Below are positions 28,633 through 39,750 of a stretch of 64,000 nucleotides of DNA, piece by piece. The stretch is from NCBI GenBank assembly GCA_026913215.1, contig JAPTYK010000001.1:1426001-1490000 (forward strand). Direction: 5' to 3'. The DNA comes from Streptomyces diastatochromogenes (lineage in GTDB: Bacteria > Actinomycetota > Actinomycetes > Streptomycetales > Streptomycetaceae). Under the pieces are notes generated by a model. The model saw only the letters and a program-made list of their open reading frames with translations, ran no database searches and was not told where the DNA came from. The position numbers and the translations under genes are program-made. The number at the start of each line of letters is the position of its first letter. The first letter of the stretch is position 1.

Positions 28633-31600
28633 TCACCGGGCGTTGAAGTACTTCGCCTCCGGGTGGTGGATGACGATGGCGTCGGTGGACTGCTCGGGGT
28701 GGAGCTGGAACTCCTCGGAGAGGTGGACGCCGATCCGCTCCGGCCGGAGCAGGTCCGCGATCTTCGCGCGGTCCTCCAGGTCGGGGCAGGCGCCGTAGCC
28801 CAGGGAGAAGCGGGCGCCCCGGTACTTGAGGTCGAACATGTCCTCGACGTTCGCCGGGTCCTCGCCGGCGAAGCCGAGCTCGGCGCGGACGCGGGCGTGC
28901 CAGTACTCGGCGAGGGCCTCGGCGAGCTGGACCGAGAGGCCGTGCAGCTCCAGGTAGTCGCGGTAGGAGTCGGACTCGAAGAGCTTGGCCGTGGCCTCGC
29001 CGATCTTCGAGCCGACGGTGACGACCTGGAGGCCGACGACGTCGGTCTCGCCGGACTCCTCCGGGCGGAAGAAGTCCGCGAGGCAGAGGCGGCGGCGCGG
29101 CGCTGGCGCGGGAAGGTGAACCGGGTCCGCTCGTTGCCCGCCTCGTCCAGGATGATCAGGTCGTCGCCCTTGGAGACGCAGGGGAAGTAGCCGTGGACGA
29201 CGGCCGCCTCCAGGAGGTTCTCGGTGTGCAGGCGCTCCAGCCAGCCGCGCAGCCGGGGCCGGCCCTCGGTCTCGACGAGCTCCTCGTAGGCCGGTCCGTC
29301 GCCGCCCGGTTCTGCTTGAGGCCCCACTGGCCCTTGAAGAGGGCGCCCTCGTCGAGCCAGGACGCGTAGTCCTTCAGCGGGATGCCCTTGACGACGCGGG
29401 TGCCCCAGAAGGGCGGGGTCGGCACCGGGTTGTCGGTGGCCACGTCGGAGCGGCCGCCGGGCTCGGGCTCGTCGACCTGGAGGGCGGCGGCGGTGGTCTT
29501 GGCGACCCGGCGCTGCTTGAGCTCGGGGAGCACGGCTCCGGGGACGCCGCGCTTGACGCCGATGAGGGCGTCCATGAGGCGCAGGCCCTCGAAGGCGTCG
29601 CGGGCGTAGCGGACCTCGCCCTGGTAGATCTCGTGGAGGTCCTGCTCGACGTAGGCCCTGGTCAGGGCGGCGCCGCCGAGGATCACGGGGTACTTGGCGG
29701 CCAGCTCGCGCTGGTTGAGCTCCTCCAGGTTCTCCTTCATGATCACGGTGGACTTCACGAGGAGGCCGGACATGCCGATGACATCGGCGTTGTGCTCCTC
29801 GGCGGCTTCGAGGATCGCGGAGACCGGCTGCTTGATGCCGATGTTGACGACGTTGTAGCCGTTGTTGGAGAGGATGATGTCGACGAGGTTCTTGCCGATG
29901 TCGTGGACGTCGCCGCGGACGGTGGCGAGGACGATCGTGCCCTTGCCCTCGGCGTCCGACTTCTCCATGTGCGGTTCGAGGTGGGCGACGGCCGTCTTCA
30001 TGACCTCAGCGGACTGGAGCACGAACGGCAGCTGCATCTGGCCGGAGCCGAAGAGCTCGCCGACGGTCTTCATGCCGTCGAGGAGGGTCTCGTTGACGAT
30101 GTCCAGGGCGGCGCGCTCGACGAGGGCCTCGTCGAGGTCGGCCTCCAGGCCGTTCTTCTCGCCGTCGACGATCCGGCGCTTGAGGCGCTCGTCCAGCGGC
30201 AGGGCGAGGAGCTCCTCGGTCTTGCCGGCCTTCATCGACTTGGTGGTGGCGCCCTCGAAGAGGGCCATCAGCTTCTGCAGCGGGTCGTAGCCCTCGGCGC
30301 GCCGGTCGTAGATCAGGTCGAGGGCGGTGGTGACCTGCTCCTCGTCGAAGCGGGCGATGGGCAGGATCTTCGACGCGTGGACGATCGCGGAGTCCAGACC
30401 GGCCTTGACGCACTCGTCGAGGAAGACCGAGTTCAGCAGGATGCGGGCGGCCGGGTTGAGGCCGAAGGAGATGTTGGACAGGCCCAGCGTGGTCTGGACG
30501 TCCGGGTGGCGGCGCTTGAGCTCGCGGATCGCCTCGATCGTCGCGATGCCGTCCTTCCGCGACTCCTCCTGGCCGGTGCAGATGGTGAAGGTGAGGGTGT
30601 CGATGAGGATGTCCGACTCGTCGATGCCCCAGTTGCCCGTGAGGTCCTCGATGAGCCGCTCGGCGACGGCGACCTTGTGCTCGGGGGTACGGGCCTGGCC
30701 CTCCTCGTCGATGGTCAGGGCGATGAGGGCGGCGCCGTGCTCCTGGGCCAGTCGGGTGACCTTGGCGAAGCGGGACTCCGGGCCGTCGCCGTCCTCGTAG
30801 TTGACCGAGTTGATGACGGCCCGGCCGCCGAGCTTCTCCAGGCCGGCCCGCAGGACGTCCACCTCGGTGGAGTCCAGGACGATCGGCAGGGTGGAGGCGG
30901 TCGCGAAGCGGCCGGCGAGCTCCTCCATGTCGGCGACGCCGTCGCGGCCCACGTAGTCCACGCACAGGTCGAGCATGTGCGCGCCCTCGCGGATCTGGTC
31001 GCGGGCCATCTCCACGCAGTCGTCCCAGCGGCCTTCGAGCATGGCCTCGCGGAACTTCTTCGAACCGTTGGCGTTCGTCCGCTCGCCGATCGCCAGGTAC
31101 GAGGTGTCCTGCCGGAAGGGCACGGTCTGGTAGAGGGAGGCGGCGCCCGGCTCGGGGCGCGGGGAGCGCTCGGGCGGGGTGAGGCCCTGGACCCGCTCGA
31201 CGACGTGGCGCAGGTGCTCGGGGGTCGAGCCGCAGCAGCCGCCGACGAGGGACAGGCCGTAGTCGCGGACGAAGTTCTCCTGCGCGTCGGCCATCTCGGG
31301 CGCGGTGAGCGGGAAGTACGCGCCGTCCTTGGTGAGCACGGGCAGGCCGGCGTTCGGCATGCACATGAGGGGCGTACGGGAGTGGCGGGCGAGGTAGCGC
31401 AGGTGCTCGCTCATCTCGGCCGGGCCGGTCGAGCAGTTCAGGCCGATCAGGTCGATGCCGAGGGGCTCCAGGGCGGTGAGCGCGGCGCCGATCTCGGAGC
31501 CGAGGAGCATGACGCCGGTGGTCTCGAAGGCCAGCGAACAGATCAGCGGCACGTCCACGCCCAGGGCCTCCATCGCGCGGCGCGCGCCGATGAGGCTGGA

Positions 31601-32143
31601 CTTGGTCTGCAGCAGGTCCTGGGTCGTCTCCACGATCAGGGCGTCGGCGCCGCCGGCGAGGAGGCCCTCGGCGTTCTGCTGGTAGCCGTCGCGCAGCACG
31701 TCGTACGCGATGTGGCCGAGCGAGGGCAGCTTGGTGCCGGGGCCGATCGAGCCGAGCACCCAGCGCTGGCGGCCGTCCTTGGCGCCGAACTCGTCGGCGA
31801 CCTCGCGGGCGATCCGGGCGCCGGCCTCGGAGAGCTCGAAGATCCGGTCGGCGATCTCGTACTCGCCCGCGGCCGAGTGGTTGGAGCCGAACGTGTTGGT
31901 CTCGACGCAGTCGACGCCGACCTCGAAGTACGCCTCGTGGACCGAGCGGACGATGTCGGGCCGGGTGACGTTCAGGATCTCGTTGCAGCCTTCGAGGTTC
32001 TGGAAGTCCTCAAGGGTGGGGTCCTGGGCCTGGAGCATGGTGCCCATGGCTCCGTCGGCGACGACCACTCGGCTGGCGAGGGCCTCGCGGAGAGCGGCGG
32101 CGCGGGTCCGGCTGTCGGCGGACGGGGTCGGCAACGAGGCCAT
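28633..32143 (-). CDS. metH: Cobalamin-dependent methionine synthase MetH (two frame breaks)
   Basis: Makes methionine from homocysteine and 5-methyltetrahydrofolate. Domains in order: homocysteine-binding barrel (about 1-330, with VADGAMGTM and the zinc-ligating VGGCCGSTPEH), pterin-binding barrel (about 360-620, AIGERTNANGSKKFREAM), cobalamin domain (about 660-890, with the B12-ligand motif DVHDIGKN), and the C-terminal SAM-dependent reactivation domain. Breaks near 29312 and 29100 fall in the reactivation domain. Repaired length is 1170 aa, normal. The ATG at 32143 follows AGGGAG. I saw no cobalamin riboswitch in the 200 bp upstream. Confidence 0.96.
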
Positions 32144-32341
32144 GGATGAGCTCCCTGGGATGCGACGGCTGTCGGCTTTGCACTCTCGGAGGAGGGTGCA
32201 CGGGCCCAGCGTAACCGTGCTTGAGCCGGGGTGGACCCGGCGTCCCACGGGCCGGACGGCATCCTGTGTCGGGGACTCCCGGTCCTGCCCCTCTGTGGCC
32301 GACACTGTGTGAAGTGACGCGAGGTCGGCATCGACCGATAG

Positions 32342-32360
32342 TGTTCAGCATTGTCGAACA
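32342..32360. promoter_or_regulatory. Candidate GylR operator upstream of gylR
   Basis: TGTTCAGCATTGTCGAACA has TGTTC/GAACA outer arms and CA/TG inner arms symmetrical about its centre. It shares 16 of 19 bases with a second site upstream of glpF. IclR-type repressors usually regulate their own gene and the adjacent operon, which fits both positions. Confidence 0.65.
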
Positions 32361-32386
32361 GCGTAAGAAGGGTGAGGGGCCGGGCG

Positions 32387-33150
32387 ATGGCGAAGAACAT
32401 CCAGTCGCTGGAAAGAGCGGCGGCCATGCTGCGACTGCTCGCGGGCGGCGAGCGCCGGCTCGGCCTGTCGGACATCGCGTCCTCGCTCGGACTCGCCAAG
32501 GGCACGGCCCACGGCATCCTGCGCACCCTCCAGGCGGAGGGCTTCGTGGAGCAGGACGCGCCCTCGGGCCGCTACCAGCTGGGCGCGGAGCTGCTGCGCC
32601 TGGGCAACAGCTATCTGGACGTGCACGAGCTGCGGGCGCGGGCGCTGGTCTGGACGGACGACCTGGCGCGGTCCAGCGGCGAGAGCGTGCACCTGGGGGT
32701 GCTGCACCAGCGGGGCGTGCTGATCGTCCACCACGTCTTCCGGCCGGACGACAGCCGCCAGGTCCTGGAGGTGGGGGCCATGCAGCCGCTGCACTCCACG
32801 GCGCTCGGCAAGGTCCTCTCGGCGTACGACCCGGTGGCGCACAGCGAGGTGGTGGAGGTCGAGCGGGAGTCGTTCACGCCCCGGACGACCACGGACCTCG
32901 GCGACTTCGAGGCGCTGCTCGACATGACGCGGGCCCGCGGCTGGGCGGCGGACGTGGAGGAGACCTGGGAGGGCGTGGCCTCGGTGGCGGCGCCGATCCA
33001 CGACCGGCGGCGGATGCCGGTGGGCGCGGTGGCGGTCACCGGCGCCGTGGAGCGGGTCTGTCCGGGCGGGGAGCTGCGCCCGGAGCTGGTGGCCGCGGTG
33101 CGGGACTGCGCCCGCGCGGTCTCCCGTGACCTGGGGCCGGCCGCTTCTGA
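32387..33150 (+). CDS. gylR: IclR-family glycerol operon regulator GylR (3' frame break)
   Basis: A 254-aa regulator, equal to the known S. coelicolor protein length. It has an N-terminal winged helix (NIQSLERAAAMLRLL to DIASSLGLAKGTAHGILRTL) and a C-terminal IclR effector domain (MQPLHSTALGKVLSAYD; GVASVAAPIHDRRRMPVGAV). GylR represses the glycerol operon and responds to glycerol-3-phosphate in Streptomyces. The ATG at 32387 follows GGTGAGG. One G missing near 33135 hides the natural LGAGRF stop at 33148 and would extend the protein by about 45 spurious residues. Confidence 0.94.
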
Positions 33151-33215
33151 CCGCCCAGGGGCGGCGCCGACCACCCTCCGTACGACCCCGTACGGCAGCC
33201 CGTACAGCGGGACCG

Positions 33216-33252
33216 AACCCGCCGGTAACGATCGCGTTATCGGCGGGTTTTT
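33216..33252 (+). terminator. Classical terminator after gylR
   Basis: Fifteen-base arms 33216-33230 and 33235-33249 with one G-U pair, an ATCG loop and a run of five T. It is the only hairpin in the window with an E. coli-like T-tract. It isolates gylR from the glpF promoter. Confidence 0.88.
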
Positions 33253-33304
33253 CACTCCCAGACCCTTGACGCGCTGTTAACCCGGGGGCAAAACTTCCGT
33301 TCAT

Positions 33305-33323
33305 CGGTCGGCATTGTCGAACA
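33305..33323. promoter_or_regulatory. Candidate GylR operator upstream of glpF
   Basis: CGGTCGGCATTGTCGAACA keeps the 13-base core GCATTGTCGAACA of the gylR-proximal site exactly, with a weaker left arm. It lies about 130 bp upstream of the glpF start, in the position expected for control of glpFKD. Confidence 0.62.
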
Positions 33324-33449
33324 CTTACCGGCAATACGCGCTAAGGTGTGGCAGTGCCAAGGGCCGGCAACGCCCTCAACACGAGGGCGCGGACCATCGG
33401 AGTGACCCGTGGTTCGCCTTCCCCTGGACGAAGGACAAAGGAGTCGCGG

Positions 33450-34208
33450 GTGTCCAGCTCCGACATCTTCCTCGGCGAGACCATCGGTACCGCCGTTCTC
33501 ATCTTGCTCGGCGGCGGTGTGTGCGCCGCCGTCACGCTCAAGAGCTCCAAGGCCCGCAACGCGGGCTGGCTCGCGATCACCTTCGGGTGGGGCTTCGCCG
33601 TCATGACGGCGGTCTACATGACCGCTTCCCTCTCGGGAGCCCATCTGAACCCCGCCGTCACGGTCGGAATCGCGATCAAGACCGGGGACTGGAGCGACGT
33701 CCCCGTCTACATCGCCGGCCAGATGCTCGGCGCGATGATCGGCGCGGCGCTGGTCTGGCTGGCCTACTACGGCCAGTTCCAGGCCCACCTCACGGACCCG
33801 GAGACCGTCGGCGAGAAGCCGGTGGAGGGCCCCGGCCCGGTGCTCGGCATCTTCTCCACCGGCCCCGAGATCCGTAACACCTGGCAGAACCTGGTCACCG
33901 AGATCATCGGCACCGTCGTGCTGGTCCTGGCCGTGCTCACCCAGGGCCTCAACGACAGCGGCAAGGGCCTCGGCGTCATCGGCGCCCTGATCACCGCGTT
34001 CGTCGTGGTCTCCATCGGCCTCTCGCTGGGCGGCCCGACCGGTTACGCCATCAACCCGGCCCGCGACCTCGGCCCGCGCATCGTGCACGCCCTGCTCCCG
34101 CTGCCGAACAAGGGCGGCTCCGACTGGAGCTACGCCTGGATCCCGGTCGTCGGCCCGCTGATCGGTGGAGCCGTCGCCGCGGGTATCTACAACATCGCGT
34201 TCGCCTGA
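33450..34208 (+). CDS. glpF: Glycerol facilitator (aquaglyceroporin) GlpF
   Basis: A 252-aa MIP-family channel that admits glycerol by diffusion. Six hydrophobic spans and two half-helices carry the paired NPA signatures ([12 protein letters not shown] and [13 protein letters not shown]). The Asp after the second NPAR is the marker of glyceroporins as opposed to water channels. The start is GTG at 33450 with AAAGGAG six bases upstream; longer in-frame starts lack a ribosome site. First gene of the glycerol operon, followed by glpK 35 bp later. Confidence 0.96.
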   Translation: MSSSDIFLGETIGTAVLILLGGGVCAAVTLKSSKARNAGWLAITFGWGFAVMTAVYMTASLSGAHLNPAVTVGIAIKTGDWSDVPVYIAGQMLGAMIGAALVWLAYYGQFQAHLTDPETVGEKPVEGPGPVLGIFSTGPEIRNTWQNLVTEIIGTVVLVLAVLTQGLNDSGKGLGVIGALITAFVVVSIGLSLGGPTGYAINPARDLGPRIVHALLPLPNKGGSDWSYAWIPVVGPLIGGAVAAGIYNIAFA

Positions 34209-34243
34209 GCCGTCCTTCCTCCAGACCCACCCAGGAGCACACC

Positions 34244-35776
34244 GTGACCGACGCACACACCTCCGGCCCGTTCATCGCGGCCATCGACCAGGGCACCACC
34301 TCCTCCCGCTGCATCGTCTTCGACAAGGACGGCCGGATCGTCTCGGTCGACCAGAAGGAGCACGAGCAGATCTTCCCGAAGCCGGGCTGGGTCGAGCACG
34401 ACGCCGCCGAGATCTGGACCAACGTCCAGGAGGTCGTCGCCGGCGCCCTGGCCAAGGCGGAGATCACCGCCGCCGACGTCAAGGCCATCGGCATCACCAA
34501 CCAGCGCGAGACCACGCTGCTCTGGGACAAGAACACCGGTGAGCCCGTCCACAACGCCCTCGTCTGGCAGGACACCCGCACCGACGCCCTCTGCAAGGAG
34601 CTCGGCCGCAACGTCGGCCAGGACCGCTTCCGCCGCGAGACCGGCCTGCCGCTGGCGAGCTACTTCTCCGGCCCGAAGGTCCGCTGGCTGCTCGACAACG
34701 TCGAGGGCCTGCGCGAGCGCGCCGAGCGCGGCGACATCCTCTTCGGCACCATGGACTCCTGGGTCATCTGGAACCTCACGGGCGGCGTCGACGGCGGCCA
34801 CCACGTCACCGACGTCACCAACGCCTCCCGCACCATGCTGATGAACCTCCACACCATGGCCTGGGACGAGAAGATCCTCCAGTCCATGGAGATCCCGGCC
34901 GCCGTGCTGCCGGAGATCCGCTCCTCCGCCGAGGTGTACGGCACGGTCAAGGGCGGCGTCCTCGACGGCGTCCCGGTCGCCTCCGCGCTCGGCGACCAGC
35001 AGGCCGCCCTGTTCGGCCAGACGTGTTTCGCCGAGGGCGAGGCCAAGTCCACGTACGGCACCGGCACCTTCATGCTGATGAACACCGGCGACAAGATCAT
35101 CAACTCCTACAGCGGCCTGCTGACCACGGTCGGCTACCAGATCGGCGACGCCAAGCCGGTCTACGCCCTGGAGGGCTCGATCGCCGTCACCGGTTCGCTG
35201 GTGCAGTGGATGCGCGACCAGATGGGCCTGATCAAGTCCGCCGCCGAGATCGAGACCCTCGCGTCCTCGGTCGAGGACAACGGCGGCGCCTACTTCGTGC
35301 CGGCCTTCTCCGGCCTGTTCGCCCCGTACTGGCGCTCCGACGCGCGCGGTGTCATCGCCGGTCTCACCCGGTACGTCACCAAGGCGCACATCGCCCGCGC
35401 CGTCCTGGAGGCCACCGCCTGGCAGACCCGCGAGATCACCGACGCCATGACGAAGGACTCCGGCGTCGAGCTGACCGCGCTCAAGGTCGACGGCGGCATG
35501 ACCTCCAACAACCTGCTGATGCAGACCCTCTCGGACTTCCTGGACGCGCCCGTCGTGCGTCCGATGGTCGCCGAGACCACCTGCCTCGGCGCCGCCTACG
35601 CCGCCGGCCTGGCCGTCGGCTTCTGGCCGGACACCGACGCGCTGCGCGCCAACTGGCGCCGGGCGGCGGAATGGACCCCTCGCATGGACGCCGACAAGCG
35701 TGACCGCGAGTACAAGAGCTGGCTCAAGGCCGTGGAACGTTCCATGGGCTGGCTCGATGACGCATCCGAGGAGTAA
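34244..35776 (+). CDS. glpK: Glycerol kinase GlpK
   Basis: A 510-aa FGGY-family kinase that phosphorylates glycerol to sn-glycerol-3-phosphate, trapping it in the cell. Visible elements are [16 protein letters not shown], the substrate-contacting [31 protein letters not shown], and the FGGY signature area [20 protein letters not shown]. The start is GTG with AGGAG six bases upstream. The frame is intact at full family length. It lies between glpF and glpD, with a 6-bp gap to the latter. Confidence 0.97.
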   Translation: MTDAHTSGPFIAAIDQGTTSSRCIVFDKDGRIVSVDQKEHEQIFPKPGWVEHDAAEIWTNVQEVVAGALAKAEITAADVKAIGITNQRETTLLWDKNTGEPVHNALVWQDTRTDALCKELGRNVGQDRFRRETGLPLASYFSGPKVRWLLDNVEGLRERAERGDILFGTMDSWVIWNLTGGVDGGHHVTDVTNASRTMLMNLHTMAWDEKILQSMEIPAAVLPEIRSSAEVYGTVKGGVLDGVPVASALGDQQAALFGQTCFAEGEAKSTYGTGTFMLMNTGDKIINSYSGLLTTVGYQIGDAKPVYALEGSIAVTGSLVQWMRDQMGLIKSAAEIETLASSVEDNGGAYFVPAFSGLFAPYWRSDARGVIAGLTRYVTKAHIARAVLEATAWQTREITDAMTKDSGVELTALKVDGGMTSNNLLMQTLSDFLDAPVVRPMVAETTCLGAAYAAGLAVGFWPDTDALRANWRRAAEWTPRMDADKRDREYKSWLKAVERSMGWLDDASEE

Positions 35777-35782
35777 GACGAG

Positions 35783-37386
35783 ATGACCACCCTGCAGAGC
35801 GTCCCTGCCCTGGGGACGCACCCGGCCGCCGGTTCCCTGCCGAGTCGCGCCGAGACCCGGGACCAGCTTTCCAAGGCGACGTACGACCTCCTGGTGATCG
35901 GCGGCGGCATCCTGGGCATCTCCACCGCCTGGCACGCCGCGCAGTCGGGCCTGCGGGTGGCCCTGGTGGACGCCGGCGACTTCGCCGGCGCCACCTCCTC
36001 CGCCTCCTCCAAGCTCCTCCACGGCGGCCTGCGCTACCTGCAGACCGGCGCGGTGAAGCTGGTCGCGGAGAACCACTTCGAGCGGCGTGCGGTCTCGCGC
36101 CAGGTGGCACCGCACCTCGCCAACCCGCTCACCTTCTACCTGCCCGTCTACAAGGGCGGCCCGCACGGCGCCGCCAAGCTGGGCGCCGGGGTCTTCGCGT
36201 ACTCCGCCCTCTCGGCCTTCGGCGACGGCGTCGGGCACCTGCTCTCCCCCGCCAAGGCCGCGCAGGACGTGCCGGAGCTGCGCACCGACAACCTCAAGGC
36301 CGTCGCCGTCTACGGCGACGACCAGATGAACGACGCCCGCATGGCGCTGATGACGGTCCGCGCCGCCGTCGACGCCGGCGCCACCGTCCTCAACCACGCC
36401 GAGGTCACCGGTCTCCGCTTCACCCGCGGCCGGGTCACCGGCGCGGAGCTGAAGGACCGCACCACCGGCGACGAGTTCGGCGTGGACGCCCGCCTGGTCC
36501 TCAACGCGACCGGCCCGTGGGTCGACCACCTGCGCAAGATGGAGGACCCCAACGCGGCCCCCTCCATCCGCCTCTCCAAGGGCGCGCACCTGGTCCTCAA
36601 GCGGACCTCGCCGTGGAAGGCCGCGCTGGCCACCCCGATCGACAAGTACCGCATCACCTTCGCCCTCCCCTGGGAGGACATGCTGCTCCTCGGCACCACC
36701 GACGAGGAGTACGAGGGCGACCCGGGCCAGGTCGAGGTCACCGAGAAGGACACCGCCCAGATCCTGGACGAGGCCGCCTTCTCCATCCGCGACCAGCAGC
36801 TCTCGCGCGACCTGATCACGTACTCCTTCGCCGGTCTCCGGGTGCTCCCGGGCGGTCCCGGCGACACCTCCAAGGCCAAGCGCGAGACGGTCGTCACCGA
36901 GGGCCGCGGCGGCATGCTGTCGGTGGCCGGCGGCAAGTGGACCACCTTCCGCCACATCGGCCGCACGGTGATGAAGAAGCTGGAGCAGCTCCCCGGCCGC
37001 CCGCTCGGCGAGGACTACGAGCCGGTGTCGACGCTGCCGAAGCGGCTGCCGCTGCCCGGCATAGCCAACCCGAACGCGGTCGCCCACCGGCTGCTCGTCG
37101 ACGGCCCGGCGCCCGGCCCCCGGATGGCCGCCGACACCGCCAAGCACCTGGCCACGCACTACGGCTCGCTCTCCTTCGACATCGCCCGGATGGCGAACGA
37201 GGACCGGAGCTGGCCCGCCGGATCCACCCGGACGCCCCGGAGATCTGGGCGCAGGTCGCCTACGCCCGCGACCACGAGTGGGCCGAGACGGCGGACGACG
37301 TGCTGCGCCGCCGCACGACGCTGACCATCCGCGGCCTCGCGACGGACGAGGTCCGCGCCGGCGTCGAGGCGATGCTGCGGAAGTAA
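35783..37386 (+). CDS. glpD: Aerobic glycerol-3-phosphate dehydrogenase GlpD (frame break)
   Basis: A flavoprotein oxidising glycerol-3-phosphate to dihydroxyacetone phosphate, feeding electrons to quinone. An N-terminal FAD dinucleotide fold (LLVIGGGILGISTAWHAAQS) is followed by the signature SSASSKLLHGGLRYLQTGA and, further on, GGKWTTFRHIG. A C-terminal helical domain is displaced by one missing base near 37208. Repaired length is 534 aa. The ATG at 35783 follows GAGGAG that overlaps the glpK stop. Last gene of glpFKD. Confidence 0.95.
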
Positions 37387-37398
37387 GTCCCGTACGAC

Positions 37399-37431
37399 CG
37401 GGGGCGGTTCCTCTTCGAGGGGCCGCCCCCG
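37399..37431 (+). terminator. Terminator of the glpFKD operon
   Basis: Fifteen-base arms 37399-37413 and 37417-37431, with two G-U pairs, close on a TTC loop 12 bp after glpD. Confidence 0.82.
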
Positions 37432-37487
37432 AGGCGTGCCATGCGCCGTCCACACGCCCGCAACACTCGGCGCGCAGAGTGGAGGGC

Positions 37488-38549
37488 ATGAAGTTTCAGG
37501 TGCTCTCGATCGTCCACCACTCCCCGCACCCGCTCACCGGCGAACTGCTGTCCGCCGCCGACCGGCTGGAGCAGGTCGTCACGCTCGGCGAGACCGCCGA
37601 ACGGCTCGGTTTCGACGCCTACGCGGTCGGCGAGCGGCACGCGGGCGCGTTCCTCTCCTCGTCCCCGACCGTGCTGCTCGCCGCGCTGGCCGCCCGCACC
37701 CACCGGATCCGGCTGCTCACCGGCGTGACCGTGGTCGCGATCCTCGACCCGGTCCGGGTCGCCGAGGACTACGCGACGCTCGACCAGCTCTCCCGGGGCC
37801 GGCTCGAACTCGTCGTCGGCAAGGGCGCCGAGGCCGGCCACTTCGACCTCTTCGGCCTGGACGAGGAGCGGCAGTGGGACCTCCAGAAGGAGAAGTACGA
37901 GCTGCTGCGCCGCCTCTGGACGGAGGAGGGCGTCGACTGGGAGGGCGAGTTCCGTCCCCCGCTGAAGAACGTGACCACGGTCCCGCGGCCGTACGCCGGC
38001 GCGCCCCGCGTCTGGCACGGCTCGGCCACCAGCCTCAACTCCCCCGAGCTCGCGGCCAAACACGGTGATCCGCTGTTCACCGCCAACGCGATCCAGCCGC
38101 GCGAGGCGTACGCGAAGCTCATCGCCCACTACCGCGAGAAGTTCGAGGAGTACGGGCACGACCCGGCCCACGCGCGCGTGGCGGCCGGTTCCGGCGGGCT
38201 GCTCATCGCCGACACCCACGAGCAGGCGGTGAGCCGGTACAAGGAGCTGTACGAGGCGAAGGTGCGGCAGAGCTTCAAGCCGCACCTGGAGGGCAGGGCC
38301 GGATACAACACGCCGTTCCGCACGATCGAGGACGCCATCGCCGGCGGCCCCCAGCTGATCGGCTCGCCGCAGCAGATCATCGACAAGATCCTCGGCTACC
38401 ACGAGCACTACGGGCACGATCTGCAGTCGATCACGGTCGACACCTTCGGCCAGTCGACGGCCGAGCAGACCGAGACGCTCCAGCGCTTCGCCGAGGAGAT
38501 CGCGCCGGTCGTGCGGAGGGAGGCGCCGAGCACGCTGTGGGAGGAGTGA
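37488..38549 (+). CDS. LLM-class flavin-dependent oxidoreductase
   Basis: A 353-aa luciferase-like monooxygenase-family TIM barrel. It opens with MKFQVLSIVHHSPHPLTGEL and includes YAVGERHAGAFLSSSPTVLL, VAEDYATLDQLSRGRLELVV and the late IGSPQQIIDKILGYHEHYGH typical of the family. Members use FMN or F420; the sequence does not decide which, nor the substrate. The ATG at 37488 is preceded by GGAGGGC. It stands alone after the glycerol terminator. Confidence 0.85.
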   Translation: MKFQVLSIVHHSPHPLTGELLSAADRLEQVVTLGETAERLGFDAYAVGERHAGAFLSSSPTVLLAALAARTHRIRLLTGVTVVAILDPVRVAEDYATLDQLSRGRLELVVGKGAEAGHFDLFGLDEERQWDLQKEKYELLRRLWTEEGVDWEGEFRPPLKNVTTVPRPYAGAPRVWHGSATSLNSPELAAKHGDPLFTANAIQPREAYAKLIAHYREKFEEYGHDPAHARVAAGSGGLLIADTHEQAVSRYKELYEAKVRQSFKPHLEGRAGYNTPFRTIEDAIAGGPQLIGSPQQIIDKILGYHEHYGHDLQSITVDTFGQSTAEQTETLQRFAEEIAPVVRREAPSTLWEE

Positions 38550-38691
38550 CTCCGCCGTGTGCGGAGGCGAGTTCCTGGGTAGTCGATCAAGGCCGCACGG
38601 GTTTTCGGGGATGTCCGGGGACTGCGGGCGGCCCGCCGGAAAGCCGTAAGGTGGGGCCGTACGACAGGAACTTCGAATAAGGAGGCGCTGG

Positions 38692-39710
38692 GTGATCGAG
38701 CTCGAGGGGTGCCCGAGCTGATCGACCCGGTCATGGTGGCCGCGTTCGAGGGCTGGAACGACGCCGGCGACGCCGCCTCCACCGCGGTCGCCCATCTCGA
38801 CCGGGAGTGGAAGGGCGAGGTGTTCGCGGCGCTCGACGCCGAGGACTACTACGACTTCCAGGTCAACCGCCCCACGGTCTTCCTGGACAACGGGGTCAGA
38901 AAGATCACCTGGCCGACGACCCGGCTCTCGGTGGTCAGGGTCGGCGGCGACAAGCCCCGCGACCTGGTGCTCGTGCGCGGGATCGAGCCCTCGATGCGCT
39001 GGCGCTCGTTCTGCAACGAGCTGCTCGGCTTCGCGCACGAGCTGGGCGTGGAGATGGTGGTGATCCTGGGCGCCCTGCTCGGGGACACCCCGCACACCCG
39101 GCCGGTCCCGGTCAGCGGGGTGACCTCCGATCCGGACCTGGCGCGGACGATGGACCTGGAGGAGACCCGGTACGAGGGCCCGACGGGCATCGTGGGCATC
39201 CTCCAGGAGGCGTGCACGCACGCGGGCGTGCCGGCGGTGAGCCTGTGGGCGGCGGTGCCGCACTACGTGTCGCAGCCGCCGAACCCGAAGGCGACGCTGG
39301 CGCTGCTCAACCGCCTGGAGGACCTGATCGGGCTGCGCATCCCGCTGGGCGAGCTGCCGGAGGACGCGCGGGCCTGGCAGCTGGGCGTGGACCAGCTGGC
39401 CGCCGAGGACAGCGAGGTCGCCGAGTACGTGCAGACCCTGGAGGAGGCGCGGGACACGGCGGAGCTGCCGGAGGCCTCGGGCGAGGCCATCGCCCGCGAG
39501 TTCGAGCGGTATCTGCGGCGGCGCGAGCCGGGCGCGGGGCCGGGCTCCGGTCCGGGGTGGCGACGGAGGGCGGCGACTTCCTGCGGGACGCGGGAGCGGC
39601 CGGACCCGCCCGCCGAAGCCGGAGCAGCCGGGCCCGGAGTCGGTCCTGGGGCGGAGCCGCCGCCGGACGCCCCGGAGGGCGACGACGGCGACGGCGACGC
39701 CGAGGAGTAG
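38692..39710 (+). CDS. PAC2-family protein (frame breaks)
   Basis: About 339 aa with the PAC2 fold named after the eukaryotic proteasome assembly chaperone 2. Characteristic stretches are MVAAFEGWNDAGDAASTAVA, VRGIEPSMRWRSFCNELLGF and LWAAVPHYVSQPPNPKATLA. The start is GTG at 38692 with AAGGAGG seven bases upstream. One base is missing near 38708, just after six codons. The C-terminal acidic, proline-rich tail probably holds two compensating indels near 39550-39600, so its sequence is unreliable. It shares the window with the 20S genes, but a role in proteasome assembly is not shown. Confidence 0.85.
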
Positions 39711-39715
39711 CGGGT

Positions 39716-39744
39716 ACGGGAGGGTGGCGCGGCCGCCCTCCCGT
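39716..39744. terminator. Bidirectional terminator between PAC2 and beta-propeller genes
   Basis: Twelve-base arms 39716-39727 and 39733-39744, one G-U pair, in the 40-bp convergent gap. Confidence 0.75.
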
Positions 39745-39750
39745 CCGCGT

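Noticed and set aside
32144..32386. Cobalamin or SAM riboswitch upstream of metH
   Set aside because: No B12-box or SAM-I core could be seen in the 200 bp before the start codon on the minus strand.
34187..37489. An 1100-codon minus-strand frame antisense to glpK and glpD
   Set aside because: It mirrors the codon third-position GC of the real genes and shows no family signature.
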